This document shows, in pieces, positions 59,059-64,000 of a stretch of 64,000 nucleotides of DNA. Source of the stretch: Ceriagrion tenellum (taxonomy: Eukaryota; Arthropoda; Insecta; Odonata; Coenagrionidae). Made by a program: the position numbers and the translations under genes. The DNA is taken from contig OY720632.1 of assembly GCA_963169105.1 (NCBI GenBank), positions 9,052,001-9,116,000 on the forward strand. The letters run 5' to 3'. The notes beneath the pieces are model-generated. The model was not told where the DNA came from and searched no databases. It was given only the letters and a program-made list of their open reading frames with translations. Numbering within the stretch: the stretch's first letter is position 1; every line of letters starts with the position of its first letter.

Positions 59059-60225
59059 AAAAACCACTCACAATCAGCAGTTCAACAAGAGGCTTATGAA
59101 ATAAAGTAATTCCATCCACGGACTAAGCATAATCCTCCCTCAACTAGACCACGTCTATTTAATCCAGTATATTCTCCGCAAACACCCGAAAGAGTCGAAT
59201 CACAAACACGTCCGGATAGATTAACGATAAAAAAATAAATGTCTTTAGTTTCAGAATGGTGTACATGTTTTTAGCGAAAACACACATTTATAAGACTTAC
59301 TACCCTTGGGAAGATGAATGAATTAAGTTAATAAACTAGCACAAAAATTGAAAGTCAGGAGGAAAAAAAATAAAGTATTGCCTAAATTACTCTGTTTTTT
59401 TTTATCACAATAATTTTGCTGCCGCATGCACCATGTCAGCTACTGGCTAAGCTTGACTGCAACCATGAAAATCTGTGTGTGCACGCCCCTCCCCCCCCCC
59501 CTACGCTGAAATCAAAACTTTTTTTGACTAAATTAGATCATTACTGTGATCCTCTCAATTAGGTATAAATTATGCATCCCTAGGTGCCCCGGTGTCAGCT
59601 CACTTTAGGGCACCACAGCGAAAATTCCTTTCGCCAAGGATGAGGGAAATGCATAGCCACGACTCTCCAGCAGAGAAAGGGAGCAGTAAAAATGCGAGAA
59701 GTTATATCGTGTTTTTGTATTTCTAGTAAAAATGCAATGAAATGGGAATGGGTATCCTTTCTAAACTAGCACCTTGTACACCTTCTTACTCGGGGTAAAC
59801 CTTTACTTCATACATTTTCATTTCCTCAGCAAAAGTAAGGTAATGTTTTACTGAAGATAAATCTTCAGCAGCAGCACACAATATACTGCGTTAATATTAA
59901 GCCACCTTTTTCAAAATCTTGAAAAGACTTCTGCCAATATCATAAAAACTAAAGAAAACAGCAAAATGCGACATTCCATCAATAGTCCATAACATGAAGC
60001 AGGAAGTCTTTAATCGTTGCCGTCATCCATAGCACAACACTCAAAACAATCAAAGGTAAGTGTTCCCTTATCTTATTCTGTTTAATCCATAAGTCAAACT
60101 TGAAGGCTCTGAGATGTAGAGCATCTAATACCGTTAAGAGGACACTCATGGTAACTTTGATGTACAGGTTTATGTATAGTTGATTTTTCTGCAGCCTCTT
60201 CTTTAAAAAAACTACAGTTTGCATG
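59059..60225. other. non-coding between the 39-bp repeats
   Basis: No coding motif or element ends were recognised. The interval could be a decayed insertion with the 39-mers as remnants. Confidence 0.4.
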
Positions 60226-60264
60226 GTTACAACCCTCAATCACGCACAAGAACAACTCTCAATC
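60226..60264 (+). repeat. 39-bp direct repeat, copy 2
   Basis: Exact copy of 59020-59058, 1206 bp downstream. Confidence 0.9.
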
Positions 60265-61525
60265 GATTTTTTCTCTCTCGATCTAAACTCTCGATCGAAG
60301 CAATTGATAGACATAGTTCAAACAGTCATGATGGCTTAACTTTCCCACACACGTTTTTTTCTCAATTGGAGAGAACCAGAATCTTTTGCGTCCAGTGTTA
60401 AGGCCCTTGAAGCTTGACTTTAACCTTGAAACACACGAAAAACTCGCAACATAAGCAGCTATGAAGATGTACCTTGATCCTGAAGTTTTCCCACGTTGAA
60501 GTGACAGACAACGGTTGATATTTTGGAGAAAATTATTATCATTCACCGATAAAAATCATGAAATGAAAAAATCGGAAATTGTGTATTTTTTAAGCAAAGT
60601 CCATCGAAAGAGCCTGAATATTTACCTCACATAGGTTGGAATATGACGTTGTTAGCCACTTGTCCCTTTGGCACGTTGGCAGCAATTTCGCTTCTCTCTT
60701 GAGATTTCGGAGGAAAATAAAGAGACGAAACTCTTTCTGGTTGCTATTAAAACCGCTGGATGCAGAAAAACAACCCATTTTTATTGAGCTTCAGTGAAAA
60801 AACAAAAGAAATGCATCACTGCGTCCTATTTGCATATGTTATTACTCAGTCAGCCGTTTATGATTGGTGTATAGATGAAGGTCTGCGACGACTCAACTTC
60901 GTTGTTATTTATATCGCAATCCAGAGAACTCTGGCCCTCGCCAGCGTGAGTCTTGGAAGCAATGAAGTAAATTTACCAGCCGTGTTGATAAACGTGACAA
61001 CGCACTGTGGGCTGAAATCGAAAAAAACTGGTAAAAATTCCAAAATTGGATTTTTCAGTCTGGAAGTTGAAATTTGGCATAGTGACATTCCTTTTAATGG
61101 TGCATTAGATGTGTTATTTACTTTTTTATTGTTCTTACGCATTAAAAACACGCAAGGACTTGAAGTTGAACAAAATATAATATGCAAAAAAGCAAGAATT
61201 TTGTTTTCGCTAAAAATCTCCACCAGGAAGCGGTTGCAGAAGCTTTTTTAGAAGATTAATGGAGTAAAAATAGAATCGTTTTAAGTAAAAAACCTTAGTA
61301 TTTGACATTACGCGATTCAAAATTGACGTAGAGGGATATATGCTCTTCTTTAAAAAAAGAAAAGCTACTCTTCTTGTTTCTCTGAGAGCATATCGTTACA
61401 TAGCAATAGCGATTTCGTCAAAATTTTCGTTCATTGGCTTTTTTCATCGTTATTTTATATCCCTTCGTTGGCCGACTGTATTTTAATTTTGCGTTCTTTC
61501 TGACTCTCGGCCCTTGGTTCTGTAG
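60265..61525. other. non-coding, nothing firm
   Basis: A 163-residue + frame at 60760-61251 shows no family motif and is not called. Confidence 0.4.
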
Positions 61526-61787
61526 GTCTGTCTTAATGATATCTTCCAAGCGGTGCGACGGATGCTGGAGATTTTGCGTGTTCTACCAGTAACAACTGCT
61601 ACAGCAGAACAGTCTTTTTTAACACTCAGGTTTTTGAAGAACTATTTGAGAACTTGCTGTGCGCAGAACAGACCTAATGGTTCCTACACTCCAATGGTAC
61701 ATTCACTCGGACGTTCCCTACACACCTGACATGGCCCTCAAAGTGTTTGCCACCAAAATAAGGCACCTCCGTCTTAAAAGTTAATCA
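61526..61787 (+). pseudogene. hAT transposase C-terminal dimerisation region
   Basis: The + frame reads VCLNDIFQAVRRMLEILRVL, then PVTTATAEQSFLTLRFLKNY then LRTCCAQNR. (L)PVTTATAERSFS-LR-LK-YLR is the signature of the hAT C-terminal domain. After one frameshift near 61700 another frame gives IHSDVPYTPDMALKVFATKI and a stop near 61783, as expected for the protein end. The rest of the transposase is missing. Confidence 0.88.
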
Positions 61788-62131
61788 TCCCTCTTTTGTT
61801 CCGCGACTTGGCTGTAATACAGAATAATAAAACAGAATACAATAAAAAAACTTACTTTCATTAATAACTAACCGCACATTATAGTATCTCGTTATTCACC
61901 GCCTATTGCTTTTCTTTCTTGTTAGTATTCGACGGTAAGTTCTTACCATTCATCTTCTCGATGCAACCAGGAGAATTCAACTATCCCCTGGTTGGTTGGC
62001 CACCGTCAACGTGTTAACTCTTCGTAACCCCTTCCCCCACCCCTCGAAATGAAAGTCTGGCTACGGGCCTGTCCAATACGATGCCCTTGGCTTTATACCA
62101 TTGCTAAAAGGCGATGTTATGGTATTCATCG

Positions 62132-62172
62132 CCATTGTCACTCCATTGTCACACCATTGTCACACCATTGTA
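62132..62172 (+). repeat. 11-bp tandem repeat CCATTGTCACA, about 3.7 units
   Basis: Units at 62132, 62143, 62154 and a partial unit at 62165, with one variant (CACT). Confidence 0.8.
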
Positions 62173-62199
62173 ATTTTGAAAATTTTCTGACCAAAGTGA

Positions 62200-62910
62200 G
62201 TTTGTGCTTCACTAACATATTGTTTTTAGATACATTGCTACCTCATTTTTATGAGTCAAAAGATACACCACACACAAATGTGTATAATCGTCTACAAATG
62301 TTACAAAATACGTCTAACTATCATGTGTAGGGGGATCTATTGGTCCACAAACGTCTGAAAGAATGATTTGCTAAGGTCTTATAGCTATAGCCCTGGCATC
62401 TGTAGCAAAAGCTTTCCGCATCCAATTTGCTTGCGTACTCACAGAGCTATTAGCATAACTTTCGGAATAAGCAGTGGTCTGCGACACACCATCACATAGT
62501 TTTGGTGCCTTGTTTGGATTGCTAAAGCCTGTGTCTCAATTTTCTGCGCCATTCTACGATTGGATTGCTACACTGCATTACCAAAGCTTCATTTTCAGTT
62601 TTAAGTTTACTACATACAACCCATTCATTATCATGTTTCTTACCCTCAAGCACCACTCCATTGCTTATAAAGATTTTCACATTTTCCTTAGTAAATATAA
62701 CAACACCGTCGTTCTCAGTAATTGCACTCACTGATATAAGATTTCTGGTAAGTTAAGGCACACAGTAAACTTTTTGTAAGTTACCTTAATCTCCAATAAA
62801 TGTTCCCATTAGCTTTGAATGCATACTTTTCTTTGCTACCTTTATTGTCTCTTCACAAAATACGGAATTACTTAACAATTCCTTTTGAATTACCATGTAC
62901 AGTTCATTCT
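62200..62910 (-). pseudogene. second Ty1/copia fragment: protease end, GAG-pre-integrase, integrase start
   Basis: Minus-strand pieces read VYCVP-LTRNLISVSAITEN (end of copia protease), VEWRRKLRHRL (GAG-pre-integrase, normally W-(R/K)LGH), QIILSDVCGPIDPP (integrase start) and FVTFVDDYTHLCVVYLLTHK (integrase core). Stops and frameshifts separate the pieces. It is a different subfamily from the copia at 1-2540, judging by the residues between shared motifs. Confidence 0.85.
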
Positions 62911-63130
62911 CAAAAAGTTGGCCGACACTCAGTGTCCTACTGCGCAGGTGGGCCTAGTCCATCTCAGAAAATAGGGGAGGCAGCCCTTACTGATGAGAGG
63001 GGAGACATGCGCGAAGGTTTCCCGCGATGGAAAGGGAGGGGAATGAAGAATGGGAGGACGCTTCCCCTTCAAATCTGAAGTTCAGTTTGCCGTCTTGTTT
63101 ACGCTCGCACGTTGTCCAGAAAAGGCAACT
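62911..63130. other. non-coding, nothing recognised
   Basis: No supported feature. Confidence 0.4.
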
Positions 63131-63215
63131 TTGTTGTTATAATTTTGATTTCTGATATTTCGCATGGGATAGGAAAAAGAATTGTACTATTCTCGTCAAT
63201 GCAAAATGAAGGCAC
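63131..63215 (+). repeat. ~85-bp direct repeat, copy 1
   Basis: TTGTTATAATTTTGATTTCTGAT recurs with differences at 63508-63592, and both continue through GCATGGGAT(A/G)GG and TCTCGT(C/T)AAT. Confidence 0.8.
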
Positions 63216-63507
63216 TAATTAAAGACGCACGAGTTTTTAAGTTATATAATATTTTCTCCTGCGAAAGGAATTCTAAACCCAAGTCATTGAACATATGGTC
63301 AAATAATGAGACAGTAGAAGTTTGTAAGGCAGTACTTTTAATTAACGAAATCAAAAACCCGGGAGAGAACTAAATCATATTTCATACGCAAATCAAGAAC
63401 ACTTTACAAAATACCAATCATTATATCAACGTATAAGATAACGGAAGCGATAGATTGATGTTTACAAAATAAAAGCATTCCAGTTCCTATACCCTTTAAT
63501 CAAATAT

Positions 63508-63592
63508 GTTGTTATAATTTTGATTTCTGATTCTTAGCATGGGATGGGCAAAAGATTTTTATGTACTTTCTCGTTAATACAAAATAAAGGCC
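63508..63592 (+). repeat. ~85-bp direct repeat, copy 2
   Basis: Partner of 63131-63215, 377 bp downstream. Confidence 0.8.
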
Positions 63593-64000
63593 TCCCCTCC
63601 AAGGCCAGGGGCACTATCCCCTCCACTCGCTTCCGTTATTCCCATTCGGCCGGACGGCATGGAAACCCTACCCCTTGATGGGCAAAATTGTAAGAACTTG
63701 GACTTGTCCGAACCAAAATCGTATACTGCGCATGAAGTACGGCGGGCAGATACCCCTCCAAAGTTCCCCCTCTCCTCCACTTATTTCCCCTCTCGCGTGA
63801 CGTCATCGGCCAACTTTACGCGAATGAACAGTAACATGTGGAACATCTATCTATCACAAAATCTAAATTAATTTTAGAGTCATGTTTTCTAGGAATTTCA
63901 GTTTGAAAGCACACTTTATTACGTGTTCCTTTTTTGAGCCGCTACCAGAATCTCTGGAAAAAAAACAATCATCTGACTCTGATTCGCTTTACTGCAAACA
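63593..64000. other. non-coding, nothing recognised
   Basis: No supported feature up to the window end. Confidence 0.4.

Noticed and set aside
60760..61251. 163-residue open frame
   Set aside because: No recognisable domain, no start context or splice signals, and AT-rich composition; most likely chance.

Overview
The window looks like nuclear DNA from an arthropod, most likely an insect with a large, repeat-rich genome. The evidence is a single split host gene with GT-AG introns of up to 22 kb, AT-rich non-coding DNA, and dense eukaryotic transposons: Ty3/gypsy and Ty1/copia retrotransposons, several non-LTR retrotransposons, Tc1/mariner, pogo/Tigger, hAT, piggyBac and Mutator-like DNA transposons, and tRNA-derived SINEs. 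The retrotransposon primer-binding site matches the 3' end of an insect-type initiator methionine tRNA. No bacterial-style operons, CRISPR arrays or rRNA genes were seen. I cannot name the species.

The only host gene I recognise is the 3' half of a TBC1D13-like Rab GTPase-activating protein on the + strand. It has five coding exons at 9815-10013, 13570-13771, 35735-35857, 38710-38767 and 45298-45381, joined by consensus splice sites in matching phase. The stop codon is at 45379-45381 and a candidate AATAAA lies at 47967. The first half of the gene, including the arginine-finger part of the TBC domain, lies outside the window. Almost everything else is transposon or unrecognised non-coding DNA.

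Layout. 1-2540: broken copia pol (- strand). 3142-3962: piggyBac-type MITE with TTAA duplications. 4184-4605: dispersed repeat with an inverted partner at 34507-34925. 5800-8203: DNA-transposon end, LINE endonuclease relic, Penelope-type tail and pogo-like tail. 9815-45381: TBC1D13 exons and introns. Intron 1 holds a hAT-type repeat, a LINE RT relic and a Mutator-like relic. The 22-kb intron 2 holds a transposon island bracketed by a matching pair of CAGTAGACTCTC ends with TA duplications (14474-30182). Inside it are a young gypsy element (16604-24900, LTRs alike except for three 14-bp units), a mariner element (25238-26585), and a Tigger-type element (26588-29792) carrying an inverted SINE pair. 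A LINE 3' end (31880-32990) follows. Introns 3 and 4 hold a long hairpin, a hAT element with a BED zinc-finger fragment, a hammerhead-like Penelope fragment, small palindromes and a Tc1 relic. After the gene: a tract of degenerate GAAC repeats (48340-48780), a fold-back LINE (49247-50850), a piggyBac transposase relic (50890-51440), LINE RT and gag relics (53395-54470), a perfect 87-bp-arm palindrome with hammerhead-like cores (55082-55264), a hAT C-terminal relic (61526-61787) and a second copia relic (62200-62910).

The most interesting items for follow-up are the hammerhead-like palindrome, the very young gypsy element whose LTRs differ only by a minisatellite and whose gag and pol are split at a C7 run, and the nested island inside intron 2. 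No wholly new gene system could be shown from sequence alone.
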